Part shown: in pieces, positions 23,916 through 32,133 of the stretch
How the letters are laid out: every line of letters begins with the position of its first letter
How positions within the stretch are numbered: position 1 is the first letter of the stretch
Assembly (NCBI GenBank): GCA_016649895.1
Contig: JAENWR010000036.1
Coordinates: 1-32,133, forward strand
Length of the DNA stretch: 32,133 bases
Source: Acidimicrobiia bacterium
Lineage (GTDB): Bacteria > Actinomycetota > Acidimicrobiia > Acidimicrobiales > SKKL01
Reading direction: 5' to 3'
Translations under genes and position numbers: made by a program
The notes under the pieces: generated by a model
What the model saw: only the letters and a program-made list of their open reading frames with translations
Database searches by the model: none
What the model was told of the DNA's origin: nothing

Positions 23916-24647
23916 GTGGTCCCCGACGGCATCGATCCCCGACACATCCCCGCGCACGTCGCGTGCGTCATGGACGGCAACGGCCGCTGGGCGCAGCGCC
24001 GGGGGCTACCCCGCACCGACGGCCACGCCGCTGGCGAGGAGGCCCTGTTCGACACGGTCGACGGCGCCATCGACCTGGGCCTCGGCTGGCTCACGGTCTA
24101 CGCGTTCTCCACCGAGAACTGGCGACGCCCCCGCGACGAGGTGAAGTTCCTGATGAACTTCAACGAGTCGATCCTGGTGCGACGACGCGACGAGTTGCAC
24201 GAGCGCGGCGTGCGCATGCGCTTCATCGGGCGGCGCGACTGGCGGGTCCCCAAGCGGCTGCTGCGGCGCATGGACGAGGCCACCGAGCTCACCGCTGGCA
24301 ACACCGGGATGACCTTCACGATGGCGTTCAACTACGGGGGCCGGGCCGAGCTCGTCGACGCGGTGCGCGCCATCGTGAGCTCCGGCATCGCGGCCGACAA
24401 GGTCGACGAGCGCACCATCGCCCGCCACCTCTACGCGCCCGACATGCCCGATCCCGACGTGATGGTGCGCACCTCGGGCGAGTTCCGCACCTCGAACTAC
24501 CTGCTCTGGCAACTCGCCTACTCCGAGCTGGTGTTCACCGACGTGCTGTGGCCCGACTTCCGCCGCGAGCACCTCTACGACGCCGTCCGCGAGTTCCAGC
24601 GCCGCGAGCGGCGCTTCGGCGGGGTCGAGGTCGACGGCAAGCCATGA
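23916..24647 (+). CDS. uppS: Isoprenyl (polyprenyl) diphosphate synthase, UppS family
   Basis: A cis-prenyltransferase that makes the long polyprenyl diphosphate used as the lipid carrier for cell-wall synthesis. The 243 aa hold the catalytic motif HVACVMDGNGRWAQRRGL (Asp at about 21), GHAAGEEAL, TVYAFSTENWRRP, FIGRR, FNYGGRAELVDA, and the C-terminal signature VRTSGEFRTSNYLLWQLAYSE. The last is close to the usual RTSGExRxSNF form. The stop overlaps the recO ATG (ATGA), giving a uppS-recO operon; in M. tuberculosis the same pair is adjacent in the opposite order. Confidence 0.95.
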   Translation: MVPDGIDPRHIPAHVACVMDGNGRWAQRRGLPRTDGHAAGEEALFDTVDGAIDLGLGWLTVYAFSTENWRRPRDEVKFLMNFNESILVRRRDELHERGVRMRFIGRRDWRVPKRLLRRMDEATELTAGNTGMTFTMAFNYGGRAELVDAVRAIVSSGIAADKVDERTIARHLYAPDMPDPDVMVRTSGEFRTSNYLLWQLAYSELVFTDVLWPDFRREHLYDAVREFQRRERRFGGVEVDGKP

Positions 24648-25372
24648 GGAGCAAGGGTGCGCTCTACCGCGACCACGGCGTCGTCCTGCGCACCTACAAG
24701 CTGGGTGAGGCCGACCGCATCATCGTCATCGCCACCGAGCACAACGGGAAGGTGCGGGCGGTCGCCAAGGGTGTTCGCAAGACCCGCAGCAAGTTCGGGT
24801 CGCGGCTCGAGCCGATGAGCCACGTGGCCCTGCAGCTCTACCAGGGCCGCGAGCTCGACATCGTCACCCAGGCCGAGACCGTCGACCACTTCCGGGCGAT
24901 CCGAGAGGACCTCGACCGCTATGGCCACGCCGCCTCGATGCTCGAGGCCGTCGACCAGATGGCGATGGAGCGCGAGGACAACCCGCGGCTCTACCGGATG
25001 CTGCTCGGCGCGCTCCGGTCGCTCGCCGCCGACGACTCGCCGCTCGTTGTCGCCGGGTTCTACTGGAAGTTGCTGGCCCAGGAGGGGTTCCGCCCCGAGC
25101 TCGACGTGTGCGTGGGGTGCGGGGAGGACGCTGATCTGGTGGCCTTCGACCTGCATGAGGGCGGCACCCTCTGTCGCGTGTGCCGATCGGGGTTCCCACT
25201 CAGCGCCGGTGCGCTCGACCTGCTCCGGCGCATCCTCGGTGGCCAACTCGCTGGTGCGTTGGCCGAACCGCGGTCGGCGGCCACCCACGAGGTCGACCAG
25301 CTGGCCACTCGGGCGATGGAGCACCACATCGAGCGGCGCCTCAAGTCGGTCGGAATGCTCGATCGGGGCTGA
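24644..25372 (+). CDS. recO: DNA repair protein RecO
   Basis: RecO anneals single strands and helps RecR load RecA in RecFOR repair. The 242 aa begin with the OB fold (YRDHGVVLRTYKLGEADRIIVIATEHNG), then KGVRKTRSKFGSRLEPMSH, a helical middle, and a zinc-binding pair of CxxC motifs (CVGCGE and CRVCR, about residues 154-183). The ATG overlaps the uppS stop. It ends 26 nt before glyS, which has its own promoter box. Confidence 0.95.
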   Translation: MRSKGALYRDHGVVLRTYKLGEADRIIVIATEHNGKVRAVAKGVRKTRSKFGSRLEPMSHVALQLYQGRELDIVTQAETVDHFRAIREDLDRYGHAASMLEAVDQMAMEREDNPRLYRMLLGALRSLAADDSPLVVAGFYWKLLAQEGFRPELDVCVGCGEDADLVAFDLHEGGTLCRVCRSGFPLSAGALDLLRRILGGQLAGALAEPRSAATHEVDQLATRAMEHHIERRLKSVGMLDRG

Positions 25373-25384
25373 CCGGGGCGGCTG

Positions 25385-25390
25385 TAGCCT
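25385..25390 (+). promoter_or_regulatory. -10 box TAGCCT, leaderless start for glyS
   Basis: TAGCCT ends 8 nt before ATG 25399 and no Shine-Dalgarno is visible. It gives glyS a promoter independent of recO. Confidence 0.5.
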
Positions 25391-25398
25391 TGGCGCCC

Positions 25399-26742
25399 AT
25401 GTCTGACCCCTCTGCCGACGCGACGACCCCGGACAACGATCCGGAGCTCTTCGACAAGATCGTGAACCTCGCCAAGCGGCGCGGGTTCGTCTTTCCCTCG
25501 GCCGAGATCTACGGCGGTTTCCGGTCCACCTACGACTACGGGCCCATCGGCGTGCTGCTGCTGCGCAACGTGAAGAACGCCTGGTGGCGGTCCATGGTGC
25601 AGCTGCGCACCGACGTGGTGGGCCTCGACGCCGCCATCCTCTCACCGCCGCAGGTGTGGGAGGCGTCCGGGCACCTGTCGAACTTCTCCGACCCGCTCGT
25701 CGACTGCCGCAACTGCGGGTCGCGGCACCGGCTCGACAAGCTCGACGACCCCGAGGTGTGCCCCAGCTGCGGCGCCAGAGGCCAGTTCACCGAGCCACGC
25801 CAATTCAACCTGATGTTCAAGACCCACGCCGGGCCCATCGAGAATGACGGCGCGGTGGCGTACCTGCGGCCCGAGACGGCACAGGGCATGTTCACCAACT
25901 TTGCCAACGTGCTGAACACCAGCCGCAAGAAGCCGCCGTTCGGCATCGCGCAGGTCGGCAAGTCGTTCCGCAACGAGATCACGCCGCAGAACTTCGTGTT
26001 CCGCACCCGCGAGTTCGAGCAGATGGAGATGGAGTTCTTCGTCCCGCCCGACGAGGCCCAGCAGTGGTACGAGTACTGGTGCACCGAGCGGCTCCAGTGG
26101 TACATCGACCTCGGGATGCCGGCCGACAAGCTGCGCCTCCGACCGCACGACGCCGACGAGCTGAGCCACTACTCGTCGGGCACATCCGACGTGGAGTACC
26201 TGTTCCCGTGGGGGTGGGATGAGCTCGAGGGCATCGCCAACCGCGGCGACTACGACCTCACCCAGCACTCCGACCACTCGGGCGAGAAGCTCGACTACTT
26301 CGATCAGGCCTCCGGCACCCGCTACACGCCGCACGTCATCGAGCCGGCCGCCGGTGCCACGCGCACGATGATGGCGTTCCTGATGGCCGCCTACGACGAG
26401 GAGGAGGTGCGCGGCGAGACCCGCACCGTGCTGCGCCTCCACCACCGACTGGCGCCGTACCAGATCGCCGTGCTGCCCCTGTCCAAGAAAGACACGCTCA
26501 TCCCGCCCGCACAGGAGGTGCTGGCGCAGCTCCAGCCGCACTTCATGTGCGACTACGACGAGACCCAGGCCATCGGCCGCCGGTACCGCCGCCAGGACGA
26601 GCTCGGCACGCCCTACTGCGTCACCATCGACTTCGACTCGCTCGACGACCAGGCCGTCACCGTGCGCGAGCGCGACTCGATGGAGCAGGAGCGGGTGGCG
26701 ATCGCCGACCTCGTCGCCTGGTTCCGCGATCGCCTGGTCTGA
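25399..26742 (+). CDS. glyS: Glycyl-tRNA synthetase (single-chain, class II)
   Basis: Charges tRNA-Gly; this is the homodimeric type (447 aa) used by actinobacteria, archaea and eukaryotes, not the alpha/beta form. Visible are KRRGFVFPSAEIYGGFRSTYDYGPIG near the N-terminus, GHLSNFSDPLVDC, a zinc ribbon CRNC-CPSC, motif 2 FGIAQVGKSFRNEITP, REFEQMEMEFF, motif 3 around EPAAGATRTMMAFL, and the C-terminal anticodon-binding domain starting LAPYQIAVLPLSKK. The gene is convergent with azlD; a GC-rich hairpin lies between them. Confidence 0.97.
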   Translation: MSDPSADATTPDNDPELFDKIVNLAKRRGFVFPSAEIYGGFRSTYDYGPIGVLLLRNVKNAWWRSMVQLRTDVVGLDAAILSPPQVWEASGHLSNFSDPLVDCRNCGSRHRLDKLDDPEVCPSCGARGQFTEPRQFNLMFKTHAGPIENDGAVAYLRPETAQGMFTNFANVLNTSRKKPPFGIAQVGKSFRNEITPQNFVFRTREFEQMEMEFFVPPDEAQQWYEYWCTERLQWYIDLGMPADKLRLRPHDADELSHYSSGTSDVEYLFPWGWDELEGIANRGDYDLTQHSDHSGEKLDYFDQASGTRYTPHVIEPAAGATRTMMAFLMAAYDEEEVRGETRTVLRLHHRLAPYQIAVLPLSKKDTLIPPAQEVLAQLQPHFMCDYDETQAIGRRYRRQDELGTPYCVTIDFDSLDDQAVTVRERDSMEQERVAIADLVAWFRDRLV

Positions 26743-26773
26743 GCACCGCCCCATGCCGGCGATTGCGCGCGGA

Positions 26774-26792
26774 GCGCACCGTTTCGGTGCGC
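26774..26792. terminator. Hairpin between convergent glyS and azlD
   Basis: GCGCACCG (26774-26781), loop TTT, CGGTGCGC (26785-26792): a perfect 8-bp stem in the 99-nt gap between two convergent genes, so it could stop transcription in both directions. No T-tract follows. Confidence 0.55.
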
Positions 26793-26841
26793 GACGCGAG
26801 CGAGCATGCGGGCCAGGGTGCGCGGGACGGGCCGCACAAGA

Positions 26842-27156
26842 TCAGACGACGACCTCGATGGCCATCAGCCCGGCCAGGCCGATCACGAGGGTGGCCGCCA
26901 CGTTGCGGGTCTTCCACGCCACCAGTGCGGCGAGGACCCCGGCCGCCAGGCGAGGTTGGTACAGGTCGAAGCTGCCTTCGGGTCGGACGAGTGCGGGCAC
27001 GACCAGTGCGGCCAGCGCGGCAGGAGGGATCTGACGCAGCACCCGGTCGGCCCACGGAGGCACGGTTGTCATGCGACGGGCAGCGATGAGGAACGAGGCC
27101 CGCATGGCGAAGGTGCCGGCACCGGCGAGCAGCGTGGCTGTCCAGATGGGGCTCAT
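26842..27156 (-). CDS. azlD: AzlD-family branched-chain amino acid export subunit
   Basis: A 104-aa small membrane protein of the AzlD/LIV-E family. It has about four hydrophobic segments: IWTATLLAGAGTFAMRASF, PPAALAALVVPALV, LAAGVLAALVAWK and NVAATLVIGLAGLMAIEVVV. AzlD works with AzlC to export branched-chain amino acids or analogues. Its ATG overlaps the azlC stop (ATGA at 27153-27156), so the two subunits are translationally coupled in the usual azlC-azlD order. Confidence 0.9.
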   Translation of the reverse strand: MSPIWTATLLAGAGTFAMRASFLIAARRMTTVPPWADRVLRQIPPAALAALVVPALVRPEGSFDLYQPRLAAGVLAALVAWKTRNVAATLVIGLAGLMAIEVVV

Positions 27157-27887
27157 CGGCTCTCGCCGGCCTGATCCTGGCCGCCTGGATCGATGGTCGT
27201 GCTCGGAGGACCCACCGCAACTTCGGCGAGCACGCCGGCCACGATGCCGGCCGCGGCCCCGATCATGATCGAGCTGTGGCTGGCACCGAGCTCGGCACTC
27301 ACCACCGCTGCCAGTCCTCCCACGGCCGCGGCGACGATGGCCGGTCGGGTCGCGAGGGCGGGCACGAGCAGCACGAGGAACACCAGCGGCACCGCGAAGT
27401 CGAGGGGCAACTCCTCGGGGAGCGCCGTTCCGACGACGGCGCCGATCGCGGTGCAGATCACCCAGAAGACACCGAGGAAGAGGCCGCCTCCGATGGCGAA
27501 CTCGGCCTTGGCTCGGGCGGGGCGCTGCATCCAGTGGGCGACCGAGAGGGCGTAGTTCTGGTCGACGAGCAGGTAGGCGACGCCGAGCCGGCGGGGGAGC
27601 GGTTCGTGCGACAGGTAGGGCGCGATCGACGCGGAGTAGAGGAGCATCCGCAGGTTGATCGTCCAGGCAGCAAGCGCCGCGACGATGGCCGAACCGCCAC
27701 CGGCGAGGACGTCGACCACCGCCAGCTGAGATGCGCCGGCGAAGATGATCGTCGACATGCCGAGCGCCGCAGCGAGCCCGAACCCCTCGGCGGCAGGGGT
27801 GGCCCCCGCCACGAGGCCGAACGGAATGACGCCGATGAGCATCGGCACGCACGACCGCATGCCGGCGCGCAGTTCGGTGGTGTCCAC
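27153..27887 (-). CDS. azlC: AzlC-family branched-chain amino acid exporter large subunit
   Basis: A 244-aa membrane protein of the AzlC/LIV-E family. The family N-terminus is clear: RAGMRSCVPMLIGVIPFGLVAGA, then MSTIIFAGASQLAVVDVL, the conserved WTINLRMLLYSASIAPYL and LLVDQNYALS, and several further spans to the C-terminus (split for reading). GTG 27887 follows a CATGAT box by 6 nt, the leaderless pattern of this window. An in-frame ATG at residue 10 is an alternative. A 9-bp inverted repeat lies upstream at 27932-27971. Confidence 0.91.
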   Translation of the reverse strand: MDTTELRAGMRSCVPMLIGVIPFGLVAGATPAAEGFGLAAALGMSTIIFAGASQLAVVDVLAGGGSAIVAALAAWTINLRMLLYSASIAPYLSHEPLPRRLGVAYLLVDQNYALSVAHWMQRPARAKAEFAIGGGLFLGVFWVICTAIGAVVGTALPEELPLDFAVPLVFLVLLVPALATRPAIVAAAVGGLAAVVSAELGASHSSIMIGAAAGIVAGVLAEVAVGPPSTTIDPGGQDQAGESR

Positions 27888-27931
27888 CTCCGCATCATGC
27901 CGGGCGCAACCAGGCGGGACCGGACGTACGA

Positions 27932-27971
27932 CAGCCAGGCGCGAGAACCCTGCTCGACAGCGGCCTGGCTG
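27932..27971. repeat. 9-bp inverted repeat upstream of azlC
   Basis: CAGCCAGGC (27932-27940) and GCCTGGCTG (27963-27971) are perfect reverse complements with 22 nt between. The element lies between the chemoreceptor stop (28158) and azlC (27887), so it could end the upstream transcript or act as an operator or leader hairpin for azlCD. A TAAAAT box lies 16 nt farther upstream on the minus strand (27992-27987). The rest of 27888-28157 shows no gene. Confidence 0.5.
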
Positions 27972-28157
27972 GGGGTTGGGTGATTTTACTCCGCACGGCG
28001 GGGCGAACGCTGAGCGCGCGGGCGCGGAGAGCGGGGGTGGGGATGCCGAGTTGGGGGTGGAGGTTGCCCCATCGCCGCGACGTTCCTCGACCCATGAGTG
28101 ATGAACGGGCGATGACCGGTTGAACTCGCCCCCTCTACGGGTGTGTCACGCAGGTGG

Positions 28158-29657
28158 TCAGCTGAAGGCGGAGGCTGCCACGGCTGGACGTGGTGCCGGG
28201 GGAGCGGCGGGGCCGTCGTTCGCCGCGGGGCGCTCGACGAGGCGACGCAGGCCAGCGGCGACGATCTGGAACTCGTCGGCCGACCGCTGCGTGGCGGTCG
28301 ATCCCTCGCTGGTCGAACGAGCTGCCTTGGCGACGCCGGAGATGTTCTGAGCGATCTCTCCTGCGTCGCGGGCGGCGTCGGTCACGCTGCGGCTGATCTC
28401 GTTGGTCGTCGCGGTCTGTTCCTCGACGGCCGAGGCGATGGTGGTCTGGAGGCCGGCGACCCGGGCGATCACCTCTTGGATGCGGCCGATGGCCACGACC
28501 GCTCCGGTGGAGTCCCGCTGGATCGCTGCGATGCGCGTCCCGATCTCCTCGGTCGCGGCCGAGGTCTGCTTGGCCAGCTCCTTCACCTCGTTGGCCACGA
28601 CGGCGAACCCCTTGCCGGCCTCGCCGGCTCGTGCCGCCTCGATCGTCGCGTTCAGGGCGAGGAGGTTGGTCTGCGCCGCGATCGAGGTGATGACCTCGAT
28701 CACCTCGCCGATCTGAGCGGATGATTCGCCGAGCTCGGCGACCGTCAAGTTCGTCGTGCCGGCCACCTCCACGGCTTCGGCGCTGACGCGGGTGGCCTCG
28801 CTCGCGTTCTGGGCGATCTCGCCGATCGAGGCGGTCATCTCCTCCACGGCGGTGGCCACCGTGGACACGCTGAACGAGACCTCTTCCGCTGCGGTGGAGA
28901 CGACCCCCGACTGAGCCGCGGTCTCCTCGGCCGAGGCCCCGACCTGCGACGACACGGCACCGAGTCCGATGGAGGCCCGGTCGATCGAGGTGACCGCGCC
29001 ACGCACCGACGCAAGGATGGACCGCACGACGAGCCAGGCGGCGGCTGCCCCTACGACGAGCCCGATGGCGAGGACGATCAGGTTGGTCGTGACCAACGAG
29101 TCGACCTGGTGGACGATGCTGCTGGACACTTCGATGACCAGGGGTTCCCGGATGCCGGCGGAGATTTGGTCGATGACGTCGCGCATCACGGCGAAGGCGT
29201 CGTCGGCCTCGAGCGACAGACTGGCCACGGCTGCGATGGACCCCGCACCCCGCAGCCTCTCGTTCGTGGAGGTCCAGGCGTCATAGGTGGGCATGAAGCG
29301 CTCGCGCAGTTCGGCCTCGCCTGGTTGTGGAGGGCTCAACTCGAACTGGGCCCACCGCTCCGCGACCTGGCCCGAGTTCTCAACGTAGTCGGCCCAGGAC
29401 GCGTCTGCCCGGTCGTCGGTCGACACCGGGTCGATGGCGCGCTCGACGGCCAGCTGGGCCTGGTACGCGTCGCGGTCGATGTTGAGGAGGAGCATGACCG
29501 AGGGGGTGACCTCATCGGCCAGGTCGTCGACCTCGGCGGCGGTCGAGCGGAGGCTGACGGTGGCGACGCCGACGACGGCCACGAGGACCGCCAGGAGCGA
29601 TGCCACGATGACGAGCACGCGGCCGCGGATGGTCAGCCGATCGAGCAGCTGGTTCAT
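28158..29657 (-). CDS. Methyl-accepting chemotaxis protein
   Basis: A 499-aa chemoreceptor. Span 1 is at about residues 13-35 ([21 protein letters not shown]), followed by a ~150-aa helical periplasmic-side sensor of the four-helix-bundle kind and span 2 near 185-205 ([20 protein letters not shown]). A weak HAMP-like linker leads to the cytoplasmic coiled coil. The highly conserved hairpin tip reads [20 protein letters not shown] followed by [23 protein letters not shown] 29657 is chosen because the positive-inside N-terminus begins there; GTG 29681 is in frame. No CheA, CheW or flagellar genes are in the window, so whether it serves chemotaxis or another output is unknown. It follows the zinc-ribbon gene by 46 nt. 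Confidence 0.93.
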   Translation of the reverse strand: MNQLLDRLTIRGRVLVIVASLLAVLVAVVGVATVSLRSTAAEVDDLADEVTPSVMLLLNIDRDAYQAQLAVERAIDPVSTDDRADASWADYVENSGQVAERWAQFELSPPQPGEAELRERFMPTYDAWTSTNERLRGAGSIAAVASLSLEADDAFAVMRDVIDQISAGIREPLVIEVSSSIVHQVDSLVTTNLIVLAIGLVVGAAAAWLVVRSILASVRGAVTSIDRASIGLGAVSSQVGASAEETAAQSGVVSTAAEEVSFSVSTVATAVEEMTASIGEIAQNASEATRVSAEAVEVAGTTNLTVAELGESSAQIGEVIEVITSIAAQTNLLALNATIEAARAGEAGKGFAVVANEVKELAKQTSAATEEIGTRIAAIQRDSTGAVVAIGRIQEVIARVAGLQTTIASAVEEQTATTNEISRSVTDAARDAGEIAQNISGVAKAARSTSEGSTATQRSADEFQIVAAGLRRLVERPAANDGPAAPPAPRPAVAASAFS

Positions 29658-29702
29658 GCGGGTGTGGTCGGCGTCACGCACCTGCCCATGAGGTTTCGTC
29701 GT

Positions 29703-30116
29703 TCAGTTGACGCGCACCTGAACGCGACCGTCGCCGACGTGCACGGTCCGCACCTGCAGGTCGCGATCTCGTGCAACCCTTCGGACCGCCGAGCGGAGCG
29801 CCGTCACGTACTGGATGTCGATCCGGGCGGTGGCGCTGCCGCTCTCGGCGCACTCGTCGACCACACGCTCGGCGATGCGCCCGAGGCGCTCGGTGAACGG
29901 CGACGGCATCGAGTCGGCGACGGGACGGCGGAACGGCCGGTCCATCCCCTCCCACCCGCAGCGCTCGTCGGCGACGAAGCGGCACGTGACCCGACGACCG
30001 GTCTCGGTGCGAATCGTGCGGATCGAGTCACCTCGGCTGCACACCGGGCACACGCTGGGCACCGGCGATGGCGCCGGCACAGGTTCGGCTGGGACGAGGC
30101 GAGGGCGGTGGTTCAT
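29703..30116 (-). CDS. Zinc-ribbon protein of unknown function
   Basis: A 137-aa protein I do not recognise. After a Pro-rich N-terminus there is a possible zinc ribbon: CPVC (about residues 23-26) and C-x8-C in VTCRFVADERCGW. The C-terminal half is mixed alpha/beta (LGRIAERVVDECAESG, then LQVRTVHVGDGRVQVRVN). ATG 30116 is taken as the start; the frame is open to 30161. It is transcribed away from ppdK and lies 46 nt upstream of the chemoreceptor, so the two may share a transcript. Confidence 0.62.
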   Translation of the reverse strand: MNHRPRLVPAEPVPAPSPVPSVCPVCSRGDSIRTIRTETGRRVTCRFVADERCGWEGMDRPFRRPVADSMPSPFTERLGRIAERVVDECAESGSATARIDIQYVTALRSAVRRVARDRDLQVRTVHVGDGRVQVRVN

Positions 30117-30248
30117 GGTCGAGGTGATGCACGTGCAGACAGACGGCATCACAGTGGCCATCGGAGCCGAGGGCTGTGCCCTGACCGTTCGGGAACGAAA
30201 TGAGTCGAACGGCTCCCGCCGCCCCGGATCGGCGTTCGAGGGGCCGAG

Positions 30249-30282
30249 TAGCCTCGCGGCAGGCCCAGAGACCGAAGGGAGG
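30249..30282 (+). promoter_or_regulatory. -10 box and Shine-Dalgarno for ppdK
   Basis: TAGCCT (30249-30254) is a likely -10, and GGGAGG (30277-30282) is a strong ribosome site 4 nt before GTG 30287. Unlike most promoters here, it gives a leader of roughly 25 nt. Confidence 0.5.
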
Positions 30283-30286
30283 CACC

Positions 30287-32133
<1,847 letters not shown>

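Overview
The window is high-GC DNA from an actinobacterium, most likely of the Acidimicrobiia type. The evidence is a BldD regulator with an intact cyclic-di-GMP signature, the 16S/era/recO housekeeping order, and many genes that start 6-8 nt after a TAnnnT box with no Shine-Dalgarno sequence. The backbone follows the order known from Mycobacterium tuberculosis: hrcA - dnaJ2 - rsmE - (insert) - phoH - ybeY - CNNM/CBS protein - (insert) - era - (insert) - uppS/recO - glyS, with a 3'-truncated ppdK at the right edge. Genus-level identity cannot be read from the sequence.

Region by region: 1-2743 holds heat-shock and ribosome genes (hrcA, dnaJ, rsmE). 2744-5904 holds bldD, followed on the other strand by a membrane pseudokinase translationally coupled to a LysM protein. 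5904-7538 is a superfamily II helicase. 7539-12100 is an accessory island of visibly lower GC and looser codon use. It carries a nuclease-methyltransferase, a specificity protein and an active-looking Ser/Thr kinase in one operon, preceded by a 27-bp inverted repeat and a possible leaderless micro-ORF. 12116-18117 returns to core genes (a small HTH protein, a tandem Sm-like protein, phoH, ybeY, a CNNM protein, a LysR regulator, era). 18130-23300 is a minus-strand accessory block: a gene under a DtxR/IdeR-type iron box, an RmlC-like epimerase, an SMP-30 lactonase, a DinG-type helicase, and a RelA/SpoT-domain protein paired with a small ORF (candidate toxSAS toxin-antitoxin). 23477-26742 is an HTH protein, uppS, recO and glyS. 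26842-30116 is azlDC, a chemoreceptor and a zinc-ribbon protein, all on the minus strand. 30287 to the end is ppdK.

The best candidates for undescribed biology are the island operon at 8056-11964 (restriction-modification plus a Hanks-type kinase with an unrecognised C-terminal domain), the alarmone-synthetase-like pair at 22292-23300, and the pseudokinase/LysM pair beside bldD.

Caution: five genes (dnaJ, the pseudokinase, the methyltransferase/specificity junction, the LysR gene and the RelA-like gene) each look as if a single base has been gained or lost, mostly within short homopolymers. That density across unrelated genes is more easily explained by consensus errors than by gene decay, so the frameshifts should be treated as provisional.
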